The notes: generated from the letters alone by a model not told the origin. A DNA stretch of 64,000 nucleotides from SG8-30 sp963715485 (GCA_963715485.1 OY970244.1:1116001-1180000), one strand, 5' to 3'. Shown: positions 35,656 through 46,543, counted from the stretch's first letter. Program-made: numbers and translations.

Positions 35656-37005
35656 CTAGCCGCCGATGAATGCGCGGACGGCAGCAATCGTCTCCCTGAC
35701 GGAGAAGATCAGCACGATGGCGACGATTGGCGGGACGACGTAGCGCAGCATCAGCATGATGCGCGGCACCTGCCTCGCCCAGAACGGTGAGGCGCCCTTG
35801 ATCAGTTCATCCTGGATGGTCGACCGTGCCACCCACGCTGCGACGATTGCTATGGTCAGCACACCGCCCAGCAGCAGCAGCTCACCGGCGATCTTGTCCA
35901 TCAGTCCGAGCGCGTCGAGGCTCGTCGCTGGCAGGATCCCGATGATCGTCACAATTGCCGCCGTACCGAGAGCTGCGTTCCTGCGCGAGACGCCGAACTC
36001 GTCGATCACGGAGGCGGTGATCACCTCCAGCACCGCGATCGCCGACGTCAGCGCGCCCACCGCCAGCGCGATGAAGAAGAACAGGCCGACGAAGTGCCCG
36101 ACCATGCCCATGGCATCGAATGCGCCCGGCAGGGCGATGAACAAGGCGCCGACGGTGCTTTCACCAACCGCTCCCTGCAGGCCGAGCGAGAAGACCACGG
36201 GGAAGACCACCAGGCCGGAGACAAACGCCACGCCAAAGTCGGTGAACGCGACGATCGTGGCGGATTCGGGCATGTCGTATTCATCGCCCAGGTAGGAGGC
36301 GAAAGTGAGCATCGCGCCCATGCCGAGGCTCAGCGAAAAGAACGCCTGCGCGGCGGCGGCGCGCCACACGGCGGGGTTCATCAATTCGTCCAGGTCGGGC
36401 TTGAGGTAAACCTCGTAGCCGGCGCCGCCTCCCTCCAGCGTCGTGGCCCAGGCCGCCAGTCCGACGACAATGAAGAACAGCGCCGGCATCAGGATCAACG
36501 AGGCGCGTTCGATGCCGCCCTTGATGCCCGCCATCACCACCAGCACCGTGGCCGCCATGAAGCCGACATGGAACGCGATCGCGCCACTGCCGGAGGCCAC
36601 CTTGCCGAAGTGGGTGCCCGCGTCTTCCGGAAAGCCGTGGATGATCGCCTCGATGGCGTAGCGAACCGTCCAGCCGGCAATCACCGAGTAGTACGAGAGT
36701 ATGAGTACGCCCACGGCGGCGAAGCCGTAGCCGACCACCGCCCAGGCCGGGCCAGCCACACGGCGCAGCGACCCGACTGGCGACCGCTGCCCCCGGCGGC
36801 CGATGCCGAACTCGCCGAGCATGATCGGGATGCCGAGCACGAGGGTCATGACGACGTACAGCAGCACGAACGCGGCACCGCCGCCTTCGGATGCCTGGTA
36901 GGAGAAACGCCACATGTTGCCGAGGCCAACAGCGCTGCCCGCGGCCGCCAGGATGAAACCCGCGCGAGAACCGAATGCCTCGCGAGAAACGGATGCAGCA
37001 GCCAT
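35656..37005 (-). CDS. Sodium-dependent transporter (NSS/SNF family)
   Basis: 449 residues with about 11 membrane helices. GFILAAAGSAVGLGNMWRFSY is the TM1 sodium/substrate motif of bacterial LeuT-like NSS proteins. GGGAAFVLLYVV, LPGAFDAMGMVGHFVGLFFF and LEVITASVIDEFG follow as in the family. Eleven rather than twelve helices is normal for the bacterial Tyt1-like group. It imports an amino acid or related amine with Na+. Substrate not determinable here. It stands alone. Confidence 0.92.
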   Translation of the reverse strand: MAAASVSREAFGSRAGFILAAAGSAVGLGNMWRFSYQASEGGGAAFVLLYVVMTLVLGIPIMLGEFGIGRRGQRSPVGSLRRVAGPAWAVVGYGFAAVGVLILSYYSVIAGWTVRYAIEAIIHGFPEDAGTHFGKVASGSGAIAFHVGFMAATVLVVMAGIKGGIERASLILMPALFFIVVGLAAWATTLEGGGAGYEVYLKPDLDELMNPAVWRAAAAQAFFSLSLGMGAMLTFASYLGDEYDMPESATIVAFTDFGVAFVSGLVVFPVVFSLGLQGAVGESTVGALFIALPGAFDAMGMVGHFVGLFFFIALAVGALTSAIAVLEVITASVIDEFGVSRRNAALGTAAIVTIIGILPATSLDALGLMDKIAGELLLLGGVLTIAIVAAWVARSTIQDELIKGASPFWARQVPRIMLMLRYVVPPIVAIVLIFSVRETIAAVRAFIGG

Positions 37006-37056
37006 CTTGCCCCCGGCCCGAGTTGCGAATGGCGCGAGGATAGACGATGCGGGTGT

Positions 37057-38295
37057 CTAGATCACCTCGAAGGTCAGGCCGGAATGCGCCGTCAGCCGCT
37101 CGATCAGCCGGCCTCCGAAGATCGTCGCTGGCGTCCAGAAACCGCCGGGCCTTTCGTCCTTTGCCACGTCGAGCGCGAGGCAGGCGGCGGCCTGGCCAAG
37201 CATCTTACCGGTCGAGCCGTAGCCCGGATCCCGGTCGCCCGTGACCTTGACCCGGAGTTCCTTGCCCCCCGAGGTCCTGCCGAGGAAGCGCAGGTCGAAA
37301 AAACCCTTCTCCTGCGCCTCAGGACTCGGTCCTTCACCCGGCGCGGGCAGCACGTAGCGCTCGAGCGCCCAGCGCGCGGGAGCCACTGCGCCGGCGACCA
37401 TCAACCCGCCGATGCCGGCGGCCATGCCGGCGGCGGCCAGGCGGCCCTTCATGCCCTTGCCAGTGAGCACCGCCTCGCCATAGGCGAAGTCGGCGCCATA
37501 GGCCGCATCGAGCAGCGCATTGCTGCGCTGGACGATACGCGTGTTGATCCCGCTCATAACGAACGGGGCGATCCACGCCTTGAAGTCCGGGTCGAACTGC
37601 GGGCCGGAGATGCCCGGCTGCCGGACCTCCGGCCGGTATCCGTCCGGGCAGAGCGAGTAGGGGTTGGCGAGTTCCCTGCGTAGCGCCGGGTTCGCGGCTG
37701 CTTCCTTGATCACGTTCATCAGGCTCGCGACCGTGCCGCCCGAGAAGCCGCCGCGCATGGCGCGAACGCGCATGTTGACCCGGGTGCAGGGCCTGCCGTA
37801 GCGCCTCAGGGCCTCACGCTGCAGGAAGTACACGCCGAGGTCCGAGGGTATGGAGTCGAAGCCACAGCAGTGAACGATGTGTGCGCCGGATTTTCGTGCT
37901 GATTCCTCGTAGCGCTGAATCATCCGGCGGATCCACTGCACCTCGCCGGTCAGGTCGCAATAGTCGGTGCCGGTCTCGGCGCAGACCTTGACCAGCGGTT
38001 CGCCGTACAGGGCATAGGGGCCGACGGTGGAGACCACCACCCGGGTCCCTGCGCACAGCGCGCGCAACGACGGCTCGTTGGCCGCGTCGGCGACCATCAG
38101 CGGCAGCGTCGACGCTTTTGGGCCGAGCGACTTGCGTAATTCCTCCAGCTTCTGCAGTGAACGTCCTGCGGCGGCCCAGCGCAGCTCGCCGCCGACGCCG
38201 AATTGCCCCAGCAGGTAGCGGCAGAGGATCTGGCCCACGAAACTGGTCGCGCCGAAGACGATCAGGTCGTAGCTCTTGTTCTCTGTTGTTGGCAT
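37057..38295 (-). CDS. Saccharopine-dehydrogenase-like NAD(P)-binding protein (trans-acting enoyl reductase family)
   Basis: ATG 38295; the longer frame from 38418 is rejected. 412 residues. The Rossmann motif VFGATSFVGQILCRYLL is followed by STVGPYALYGEPLVKVCAE, GTDYCDLTGE, and HCCGFDSIPSDLGVYFLQ, which are hallmarks of the saccharopine-dehydrogenase-like group that includes mycobacterial Rv2449c-like enoyl reductases and eukaryotic SCCPDH. The substrate is probably a lipid or amino-acid derivative, but is unknown. Confidence 0.87.
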   Translation of the reverse strand: MPTTENKSYDLIVFGATSFVGQILCRYLLGQFGVGGELRWAAAGRSLQKLEELRKSLGPKASTLPLMVADAANEPSLRALCAGTRVVVSTVGPYALYGEPLVKVCAETGTDYCDLTGEVQWIRRMIQRYEESARKSGAHIVHCCGFDSIPSDLGVYFLQREALRRYGRPCTRVNMRVRAMRGGFSGGTVASLMNVIKEAAANPALRRELANPYSLCPDGYRPEVRQPGISGPQFDPDFKAWIAPFVMSGINTRIVQRSNALLDAAYGADFAYGEAVLTGKGMKGRLAAAGMAAGIGGLMVAGAVAPARWALERYVLPAPGEGPSPEAQEKGFFDLRFLGRTSGGKELRVKVTGDRDPGYGSTGKMLGQAAACLALDVAKDERPGGFWTPATIFGGRLIERLTAHSGLTFEVI

Positions 38296-38386
38296 GCAGT
38301 CGAGTTCCTGCTGGCATAGTGCCGCCGGATCAGGATCCGTGCAATGCTGGCCATGACGGCCGCTCACTACCGGGGATGAATCGTAA

Positions 38387-40252
38387 ATGCGGGACACTGT
38401 CGCAATCTGGAACACCATATGCTGGCGATTGCCAGCATCTTTACGATCGTTCTTCCTGGTTCACCTGGCTTACACGGCATTTGGTCTGGCGGTCCTGGCG
38501 CCGTTGACCGGGCTCACGGTCCGTACACTGCTGGCGCTTGGTGGCAAGACGGCGGTAGCCGACCAGGACATCGCATGGTTCCTGCTGTCGCCGCTGGGCA
38601 TGGCCTCGCTGGTGCTGGTTGCCGGACTGATGCTCGCCCTCGCCGCGGTCGAGCAGGCGGCGATGCTGGCCATTGCTGCAGAAGCGGCGGCCGGACGAAC
38701 CGCCCACTGGTTCGCAGCACTGAAATTCGCTTTCTCCGGGTCGGAGCGCGTGCTGTCTTTCGCCGTCCGGCTGGTGCTGCGGGTTCTGGTCATCGCGCTG
38801 CCCTTTCTCGCGGCAGCGGCGGCGGTTGCCTGGCTCCTGATCACCGACTACGACATCAACTTCTACCTGAGCCAGCGCCCGCCGGAATTCCTGTTGACCG
38901 CGGCGATCGCTGTTGTTCTGGTAATGGCGATGCTCGCGCTGCTGCTGGCGCGACTCACCGGCTGGGCGCTCGCGTTGCCGCTGCTGTTGTTCAGTGACAC
39001 TGCACCCGCGGCGACCTTCTCCGAGAGCGAACGCCTGACGCGTGGCAGGCGATGGTGGATAGCCCGTGCCCTGCTGGGCTGGGCGGCAATGACCCTGGCG
39101 CTCGGCGCCATCGTGGCGGTACCGGTCGAGCTGCTGGGCTCATGGCTGGTGCCGCGTTCGTTTGATTCCCTCCGCTGGCTGGTCATGACCCTCGGATTAA
39201 TCGTGGTCGTCGGCGCAGTTGGCAGCCTGCTGGCTTCGGCGCTGGCCGGGGGCGCATTCTCACTGGCGCTCATGGAGTTCTACACCCGACTCGCTCCCGA
39301 GACCGGGAATCCGCTGGGCGCCAAGAGCATCGACCTGCGCGGCACGGCAAGCAGGAATCCGTGGCGCATGGTTACCCTGCTGGCCGGCATTTCGATCACG
39401 GCGATCGGCATCGGTGCCTGGTTGATGGCCAGCGCGCAGGCGCCGGATACGGCGGCAGTCGTCGCACACCGGGGCGCCGCGGGTCGGGCACCGGAGAACA
39501 CCCTGGCGTCGATACGCGCGGCGGTCGCGGACGGGACGGACTGGGTCGAGATCGACGTGCAGGAGACCGTGGACGGTGAAGTCGTCGTCGTTCACGACAG
39601 CGACTTCATGAAGCTTGCCGGCGTCAGCCTCAAGGTATGGAACGGCACTCTCGGGCAGGTCCAGGACGTCGACGTGGGTGGCTGGTTCGGGCCATCGTTC
39701 GCCGGCGAGCGGGTGCCAACGCTCGAGGCGGTGCTCGAGGAAATCAAATCCAGTCACGCGCAGCTCGTGATCGAGCTCAAGTACTACGGCCATGACCAGG
39801 ACCTGGAACGCCGCGTCATTGACCTGGTGGAGCGAAACGGCATGGCGGACCGGGTGGCAATCATGTCGCTGAAGTACCCGGGCATCCAGAAGGTCAGGAT
39901 CTTGCGCCCCGACTGGAACATTGGCCTGCTGGCAGCGACGGCTGTCGGCAACCTGGCACTGCTGGATGCCGACTTCCTGGCGGTCAATGCCGGGATGGCG
40001 AAGCCGCGGTTCATTCGCCAGGCGCATGCCTCCGGCAAGAAAGTCCTGGTCTGGACGGTCAACGATCCTGTTTCCATGTCGCGGATGCTGTCGCTGGGTG
40101 TGGATGGCATCATCACCGACGAACCGGCCATGGCGCGGCAGGTGATTCGCGAGCGCGCTGAATTCAGTTCGGTCGAGAGGCTGCTGGTTCATGCAGCAGC
40201 CATCTTCGGCACGCCGTCACCGCCGCGCGAATATCGCGATGATTCGCCCTAG
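38387..40252 (+). CDS. Glycerophosphodiester phosphodiesterase with N-terminal membrane domain
   Basis: 621 residues. Residues 1-350 hold about 7-8 membrane helices of the GDPD membrane domain. The catalytic GDPD TIM barrel begins near residue 360: VAHRGAAGRAPENTLASIR with the His/Arg and Glu, WVEIDVQ, VVVHDSDF, then VIELKYYG and VWTVNDP late. It hydrolyses glycerophosphodiesters to glycerol-3-phosphate plus alcohol at the membrane face. Divergent from the saccharopine-dehydrogenase-like gene with 91 bases between. Confidence 0.92.
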   Translation: MRDTVAIWNTICWRLPASLRSFFLVHLAYTAFGLAVLAPLTGLTVRTLLALGGKTAVADQDIAWFLLSPLGMASLVLVAGLMLALAAVEQAAMLAIAAEAAAGRTAHWFAALKFAFSGSERVLSFAVRLVLRVLVIALPFLAAAAAVAWLLITDYDINFYLSQRPPEFLLTAAIAVVLVMAMLALLLARLTGWALALPLLLFSDTAPAATFSESERLTRGRRWWIARALLGWAAMTLALGAIVAVPVELLGSWLVPRSFDSLRWLVMTLGLIVVVGAVGSLLASALAGGAFSLALMEFYTRLAPETGNPLGAKSIDLRGTASRNPWRMVTLLAGISITAIGIGAWLMASAQAPDTAAVVAHRGAAGRAPENTLASIRAAVADGTDWVEIDVQETVDGEVVVVHDSDFMKLAGVSLKVWNGTLGQVQDVDVGGWFGPSFAGERVPTLEAVLEEIKSSHAQLVIELKYYGHDQDLERRVIDLVERNGMADRVAIMSLKYPGIQKVRILRPDWNIGLLAATAVGNLALLDADFLAVNAGMAKPRFIRQAHASGKKVLVWTVNDPVSMSRMLSLGVDGIITDEPAMARQVIRERAEFSSVERLLVHAAAIFGTPSPPREYRDDSP

Positions 40253-40261
40253 CCGGCCGAG

Positions 40262-40540
40262 TCAACCGCCGGCGACTGCGGGCAGGATGCTGACGACCTC
40301 GCCGGTGGCGACCGGCGTGGAGAGTCCCTGCAGACCGCGAATGTTGGCGCGGCCGACAAAGACGTTGACATAGGGCCTGAGCCCGCCTTCGGCATCCAGC
40401 AGGCGCGACAATAGCTGTGGGTGGCAGATGCTGATGGCGCGCAACACCTCCGCGACCGTGCCGGCGGGTGCCTGCAGTTCGTCTGCACCAGCGGTGAATG
40501 AACGAAGCGGACCCGGGATGCGCACGGTGACGTCAGTCAT
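40262..40540 (-). CDS. MoaD/ThiS-type sulfur carrier protein
   Basis: ATG 40540; 92 residues, ending AVAGG, the diglycine tail needed for activation as a thiocarboxylate. The body (VTVRIPGPLRSFTAG, AEVLRAISICHPQLLSRLLD, EVVSILPAVAGG) is a beta-grasp fold. MoaD supplies sulfur for molybdopterin; the setting among mob/moe/moa genes supports a molybdenum-related role, though the sequence is not a standard MoaD. Last gene of the minus-strand cofactor group. Confidence 0.8.
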   Translation of the reverse strand: MTDVTVRIPGPLRSFTAGADELQAPAGTVAEVLRAISICHPQLLSRLLDAEGGLRPYVNVFVGRANIRGLQGLSTPVATGEVVSILPAVAGG

Positions 40541-40587
40541 GGATCGATTGTAGGACCGCGTCCGGTGCGGACCAAATCGGGTGTTCG

Positions 40588-41349
40588 CTAACGCCGGATC
40601 ACGGCGACGACCGGGTCGGCCGCGCGTTGCAGGCACGCGAGCACGACCTGGTCGATGGCCGGGTTCAGGTCGAGGGCGATTTCCGCTGCCTCACGGGCGA
40701 GCGCTTCGCGGCCAGCGTCGTCCACCATGTTGATCAACGGCAGGATGCGCCAATTCTCGCGCCCCTTCTGCAGGCCGGCAGGACTCGCGATGAGCCGGCC
40801 CACGTGCAGGGGCGTGATCACTTCATTGGCGGTGAGCCCGGTGACCTGTCGCAATCGTTCGATGCGCTGCGCAACTCGGGATCCGAGCGGCTCGCCAATC
40901 GCGCGGGCCGAAACGATCGCGACGACCCTGGTGCAGCTGGGTGGCACGACCGGCTCATCTTCCTCGGGCGCCTTGATCCAGCGCATGCGCGCGCCATCGG
41001 CCTTGACGTAGGTTGCCGCGAACTCCTGCTCATGATGGATACGCTCGATCACCGCCGCCGACACTCCCCCGAGGCGGCCGGTCTTTTCGCTTGGGCAGGC
41101 GTAGGCCACATTCGCGGCGCGATTTAGTGAGGCGACGGCGGCAGGCAGCTGGTCGTCCGGTGCGATCGTCACGCCGAAGCCGAGGTTGTCGGGGAAATCC
41201 GGGGTCACCACCGTGGCGGTCAGCGCCACCCGGCCGGGATGGCACGCCGCCAGGTGTTGCAGCAGTGATTTCTTGCCGCCGGCACCGACGGCGCAGACGA
41301 TGCCGCGGCGGGCATCGAGCAGGTCGAGCAGTGATTCACCTTTGGTCAT
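40588..41349 (-). CDS. yqeC: YqeC-like selenium/molybdenum hydroxylase accessory protein
   Basis: 253 residues. An N-terminal GAGGKKSLL P-loop-like motif, TATVVTPDF, KADGARMRWIKAPEEDEPVVP, and VITPLHVGRLIASPAGLQKG match the YqeC family, usually found with selenium-dependent molybdenum hydroxylases. Here the genomic partner is a formate dehydrogenase and Moco genes, so a molybdenum-cofactor role is more likely than selenium use. Confidence 0.85.
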   Translation of the reverse strand: MTKGESLLDLLDARRGIVCAVGAGGKKSLLQHLAACHPGRVALTATVVTPDFPDNLGFGVTIAPDDQLPAAVASLNRAANVAYACPSEKTGRLGGVSAAVIERIHHEQEFAATYVKADGARMRWIKAPEEDEPVVPPSCTRVVAIVSARAIGEPLGSRVAQRIERLRQVTGLTANEVITPLHVGRLIASPAGLQKGRENWRILPLINMVDDAGREALAREAAEIALDLNPAIDQVVLACLQRAADPVVAVIRR

Positions 41350-41353
41350 GTGC

Positions 41354-42454
41354 TCACCCGCGGAGTGCCCTGACGCTCAGGATCCGCGGCAGGAAAGCGG
41401 CCACCTGCTGCCAGCTGTCGCTGCCGTCGCGGCTGGCGAAAAGGTGACCGGTCGACGTGCCGAAGAAGACGCCGCAGGGTGTGGACGCATCGGTGTCCAT
41501 CGCCTCCCTCAGCACCGTTACGTAGACGTGCTCCTGCGGCAGGCCCGTTGAGGCGGACGCCCAGCTCGCGCCCGCGTCGCGACTGCGGAAGACCCTTAGC
41601 CTCGCATCTACCGTGGTGCGCAGGTCGGCGCCCGATTCCGGAATCTGGAAGATCGTGTCGGCGTCGTTCGGGTCGCAGGCGATTGCGTAGCCGAAATCGC
41701 TCGGCAGGCCATCGGTGACTTCGGTCCAGGATCGACCATTGTCGTCGCTGATGTAGGTGCCGTTGTAGCACTGGCGATAGAGGCGGCCGGTCGCGGGGTG
41801 GCGGACGATGCGATGCACGTTGTGGCCGGCCTCGACGTAGCGCTCCGGCAGGTTCTCGGCGCGCACGCCCCGGTTGGCCGGCGCCCAGGTGCCGCCTCCG
41901 TCCTCGCTGCGGTAGGCACCGCCGGCCGAGATCGCGATCACCATGCGCGCCGGTACGGCGCGATCGATGCAGATCGAATGCACAGCGAAGATCCCGCGCG
42001 AGGGTTCCCAGGCGGTGCGGGTCGGATGTTCGTTCAGGCTGGTCACGTCCTGCCAGCTGGCGCCGCGGTCGTCGCTCACGAACAGGCCGGCAGGGTCGAT
42101 TCCGGCGAACAGTCGCGAACCGTCCGGTGTCCAGGCCAGGCCCCAGATCGCGTCGAGTGAACTGGGATGCCGGCCGGGCGGATGATGCGGTGCCTGGTCG
42201 AGGCTCTCCCAGCCGAGGCCGCCGTCAACGCTGCGATAGAGGTGCGCTCCCCATACATTGTGGCGGGTCGCGGCGAGCAGCTCCTGCGGCCGGTCCGGCG
42301 TCGCCGTCACCTGCAGCACCGAATGCCCCGGCAGCTGTGGTCCATCCACTTGCCACGGCGAATCGTGGCCGTCGCATCGAGCCGTGAACAGGCCCTTGTC
42401 GGTGCCGACGAGCAGCTTTACGCGGGAACTGCCTTGCGTGCCGGCGCGAGTCAC
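41354..42454 (-). CDS. BNR/sialidase-like beta-propeller protein
   Basis: GTG 42454 overlaps the moaB stop (GTGA); 366 residues. Repeated Ser-x-Asp-x-Gly-x-Ser/Thr-W motifs (SVDGGLGWESL, SDDRGASWQDV, SEDGGGTWAPA, SDDNGRSWTEV, SRDAGASWASA, SRDGSDSWQQV) give a six-bladed or larger propeller, as in exo-sialidase/YCF48-like proteins. No signal peptide, so probably cytoplasmic. Its fixed place between moaB and yqeC suggests a part in cofactor or formate dehydrogenase maturation that I cannot specify. Confidence 0.85.
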   Translation of the reverse strand: MTRAGTQGSSRVKLLVGTDKGLFTARCDGHDSPWQVDGPQLPGHSVLQVTATPDRPQELLAATRHNVWGAHLYRSVDGGLGWESLDQAPHHPPGRHPSSLDAIWGLAWTPDGSRLFAGIDPAGLFVSDDRGASWQDVTSLNEHPTRTAWEPSRGIFAVHSICIDRAVPARMVIAISAGGAYRSEDGGGTWAPANRGVRAENLPERYVEAGHNVHRIVRHPATGRLYRQCYNGTYISDDNGRSWTEVTDGLPSDFGYAIACDPNDADTIFQIPESGADLRTTVDARLRVFRSRDAGASWASASTGLPQEHVYVTVLREAMDTDASTPCGVFFGTSTGHLFASRDGSDSWQQVAAFLPRILSVRALRG

Positions 42455-42987
42455 TTTTCGAGCAGTCTCGGCATCAGCTCGACCAGGTTGCACGGGCGCG
42501 TGCGGTAGTCGAGCTGGGCTTCGATCAGCTCGTCCCATGCAGTCGCGCAGGCGCCAGAGGAGCCCGGGACGCAGAAGACATAGGAACCGTTGGCAACCCC
42601 GGCCAGCGCACGTGACTGCAGCGTGGAGGTCTTGATCTGGGCGTAGGAAATCGCACGGAATGTCTCACCGAAGCCCTCGATCACCTTGTCCAGCAGCGGC
42701 AGCACGGCCTCGGGCGTGCCGTCGCGCCCGGTTACGCCGGTGCCCCCGGTGGTAATGACTGCGTTGACTTCGGGGTCCGCGATCCAGCGTGAGACGACCG
42801 CACGGATCTGGTACACGTCGTCGGGCACGATCGCCTTCTCGGCCAACTGATGGCCCGCGCGCGTGAGGCGTTCGACCAGCAGGCGGCCGGACTTGTCGGT
42901 CGACTCGTCGCGGGAATCGGAAACGGTCAGGATCGCGATCCTTATCGGCTTGAACTGTCGCTCGCCGCCGCCGTGCGCATAGGACAT
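42451..42987 (-). CDS. moaB: Molybdenum cofactor biosynthesis protein B
   Basis: 178 residues. AILTVSDSRDESTDKSGRLL, VITTGGTGVTGRDGTPEAV and FCVPGSSGACATAWDELI are MoaB/MogA-type molybdopterin adenylyltransferase motifs. It adenylates molybdopterin before metal insertion by MoeA, whose gene lies 25 bases upstream. Confidence 0.94.
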   Translation of the reverse strand: MSYAHGGGERQFKPIRIAILTVSDSRDESTDKSGRLLVERLTRAGHQLAEKAIVPDDVYQIRAVVSRWIADPEVNAVITTGGTGVTGRDGTPEAVLPLLDKVIEGFGETFRAISYAQIKTSTLQSRALAGVANGSYVFCVPGSSGACATAWDELIEAQLDYRTRPCNLVELMPRLLEK

Positions 42988-43012
42988 CGATTGGTCTCCT
43001 GGAACCGCCGAT

Positions 43013-44296
<1,284 letters not shown>

Positions 44297-44331
44297 CAGT
44301 GAGTCCGCGGGCAGGAGGAACGCAATGCTAC

Positions 44332-44955
44332 TCAGGCCCAAGGCAGTTTTGAAAGTAGCAGCGACTCGACGCGTTGCTTTTCCTCTGGCTCGTTGACATT
44401 GATGAAGCTCTCGGGCCGGTGGCTCAGGTTGGCCTCGGCTACGCGGTGCCGGCCGAACCAGCGATCAATCTTGCGCTCGCCACTGGCGAGGTAGTCTTCC
44501 AGGTCGGCGGCCAGCTCGCGTTTCAGCAGCAGGAATACCGGTTGCTGCCGCTGCCCGTCGTGGGCCACGGCAAGGTCCGCGTGCCCTTCCTCGCAAGCGG
44601 CGTACAGGCATTGCGCCAGGTCTGGCGCCACCAGCGGCGAGTCGCAGGGCACGGTCAGCAGGTAGTCGGTTTCGATCGCCCGGAGCGCGCTCAGGGCCCC
44701 GGCCAGCGGGCCCAGGTAGCCTTCGAGGGTATCGCTGATCACGCGGTATCCGTAGCGGGCATAGGCATCCAGGCTGCGGTTGGCATTGATGAACAACTGA
44801 CTGACCTGTGGCTCCAGTCCGGCCAGCACGTGCTCGACCATGGGTCGGCCGGCGATTTCGACCAGCCCCTTGTCCACGCCGCCCATGCGCCGCCCCAGGC
44901 CACCGGCCAGTACCAGCCCGGTCATCGACTCGACGGGATACCCGACGGGATTCAT
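44332..44955 (-). CDS. mobA: Molybdenum cofactor guanylyltransferase
   Basis: About 207 residues from ATG 44955 (ATG 44925 possible). TGLVLAGGLGRRMGGVDKGL is the GTP-binding signature; YLLTVPCDSPLVAPDLAQCL carries the metal Asp. MobA attaches GMP to Moco to give the bis-MGD form used by DMSO-reductase-family enzymes, including the formate dehydrogenase encoded at 51792. It is the first gene of the minus-strand group and divergent from the sigma-54 activator. Confidence 0.94.
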   Translation of the reverse strand: MNPVGYPVESMTGLVLAGGLGRRMGGVDKGLVEIAGRPMVEHVLAGLEPQVSQLFINANRSLDAYARYGYRVISDTLEGYLGPLAGALSALRAIETDYLLTVPCDSPLVAPDLAQCLYAACEEGHADLAVAHDGQRQQPVFLLLKRELAADLEDYLASGERKIDRWFGRHRVAEANLSHRPESFINVNEPEEKQRVESLLLSKLPWA

Positions 44956-45092
44956 GCTGCTGACCTGCCTGGTGAAAGCGACCGCTCGAACCGGGACGAT
45001 GATGGGGCCGGTGCAGGATCGCGCGCAAGGCATGTCCGGACCCGCGCCAATCTCAAGATTCCGTCAGCTGGATCTCATGACATCGGAGAGCT

Positions 45093-45107
45093 GGGACAAT
45101 TTGTCCC
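45093..45107. promoter_or_regulatory. Perfect 15-bp palindrome GGGACAATTTGTCCC, candidate operator
   Basis: It lies in the 196-base divergent region between mobA and the sigma-54 activator, 45 bases before the activator ATG. A 15-bp relative with 11 matches (AGGACAAAATGTCTC) lies at 50643-50657, upstream of the fdh operon. Probably the binding site of the adjacent Fis-type activator. Confidence 0.6.
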
Positions 45108-45151
45108 AAAATCGTCGGGGTTGCGTAATCCTGTCGCACTGAATAGCCTCG

Positions 45152-46543
45152 ATGTCTGGGAAGCCTGCGGGCACCGACGGGAGCGACGGTTCATTGTCAC
45201 AAGAGCAGATTTCGCTGTTGCTGGCGGGCGCGAGCATGCTCGCCGACGAGCGTCTGCGGCGCACGCTGGCGCGGCAGTACGCGCTGGTGGAGTGGGCGGA
45301 CAGCACGGACGCGGCCGAGCAACTGCTGCCACGCTGTCACTTCGACTGCATCGTCGTACAGGCCGATTCCCCGACCGACCCGGCGCTCGAGTGGGTCGCG
45401 CGGCTGCGCGAGAAAACGATGCCCGATCAGCTGATCCTGGTGGCCGGCGCGGCGAACGCCGAGCTGTCGGTTGCGGCTCGCCGCGCCGGCGCCAGTGATT
45501 GCTTGTCCTGGCCACCGGATCCTGGCGCGCTACGCCGGGCCCTGAATGGCCGCCTGCGCGCCGGCAGCATAGCCGCGGTCTCCGTGTCCGCAGGGGTCAC
45601 CGGTCGCAGCTTGCCGGCGCTACGCGCGGGGCTGGTTGGCGATAGCGCCCCCATGCGCGCGGTGCGCAGCCTGGTGGCACGCATCGCGCCGACGTCGGCC
45701 ACGGTCTTGCTGGAGGGGGAAACTGGTACCGGCAAGGAACTGGCGGCGCGCCTGCTGCACCAGTTGAGCGGGCGGCGCGGGCCGTTCGTGCCGGTGAACT
45801 GCGGCGCAATTGCGCCCGAGCTCATGGAAAGCGAATTGTTCGGCCATTCCAAGGGCGCCTTCACTGGAGCCCACCAGCTGCGCGAAGGGCTGTTTCAGGC
45901 CGCCCACGGCGGCACCCTGTTCCTGGATGAGATCAGCGCCATGCGGCACGACCTGCAGGTCAAGCTGCTGCGCGCGCTGGAGGAGGGCGCCATCCGCCCG
46001 GTCGGTACAGACCGTGAAGTGCCGGTCGATGCGCGTATCGTGGCGTCGGTGCAGCCGGGCCTCGCCGACCTCGTGGCAGACGGCCGTTTTCGCGAGGATC
46101 TTTTCTACCGCCTCAACGTGGCGTACATCGTGCTGCCGCCGCTGCGCGAGCGCTCGGACGACATCCAGGCGCTCGCCGCCCACTTCATGGAGCGCGCCGC
46201 AGCCGAATTCGGGATGCCGCCGGTACCGCTTGGCGCGCCCGAGCTGCGGTGGCTGTGCTCGCGTCCCTGGCCGGGCAATGTGCGCGAACTCAGGAACCTG
46301 GTCGAGCGCGCGGTGCTGATGGGCGAACTGCCGGGCATGACGCTGATTACGGCCGTGGCAGAGCCGTTGCCAGGGGGCAGCTATCCGCTGGACTGGACGC
46401 TGGAGCAGGTAAAGCAGGCGCACATGCGCCGGGTCCTCGAGGCCCACGGTGGCAACAAGTCGGCTGCGGCCCGCCAGCTGGGGGTGTCGCGCAAGACGCT
46501 CGAGCGGAAACTCGGCAACGCGGTCGATGGCCCCGATCAATGA
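45152..46543 (+). CDS. Sigma-54-dependent transcriptional activator with degenerate receiver
   Basis: 463 residues. Residues ~20-130 resemble a response-regulator receiver but lack the usual phosphorylatable Asp context (FDCIVVQADSPTD). The AAA+ domain has Walker A GETGTGKE, the sigma-54 contact GAFTGA, Walker B GGTLFLDE and the arginine-finger region RFREDLFYRLNV. A Fis-type HTH ends the protein (GGNKSAAARQLGVSRKTLERKL). It lies in the Moco/formate dehydrogenase region and is the best candidate activator of the -24/-12 promoter at 50728. Confidence 0.93.
   Translation: MSGKPAGTDGSDGSLSQEQISLLLAGASMLADERLRRTLARQYALVEWADSTDAAEQLLPRCHFDCIVVQADSPTDPALEWVARLREKTMPDQLILVAGAANAELSVAARRAGASDCLSWPPDPGALRRALNGRLRAGSIAAVSVSAGVTGRSLPALRAGLVGDSAPMRAVRSLVARIAPTSATVLLEGETGTGKELAARLLHQLSGRRGPFVPVNCGAIAPELMESELFGHSKGAFTGAHQLREGLFQAAHGGTLFLDEISAMRHDLQVKLLRALEEGAIRPVGTDREVPVDARIVASVQPGLADLVADGRFREDLFYRLNVAYIVLPPLRERSDDIQALAAHFMERAAAEFGMPPVPLGAPELRWLCSRPWPGNVRELRNLVERAVLMGELPGMTLITAVAEPLPGGSYPLDWTLEQVKQAHMRRVLEAHGGNKSAAARQLGVSRKTLERKLGNAVDGPDQ

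Noticed and set aside
36094..37683. 529-codon plus-strand frame opposite the NSS transporter and reductase genes
   Set aside because: Hydrophilic His/Arg-rich shadow of transmembrane coding sequence on the other strand.
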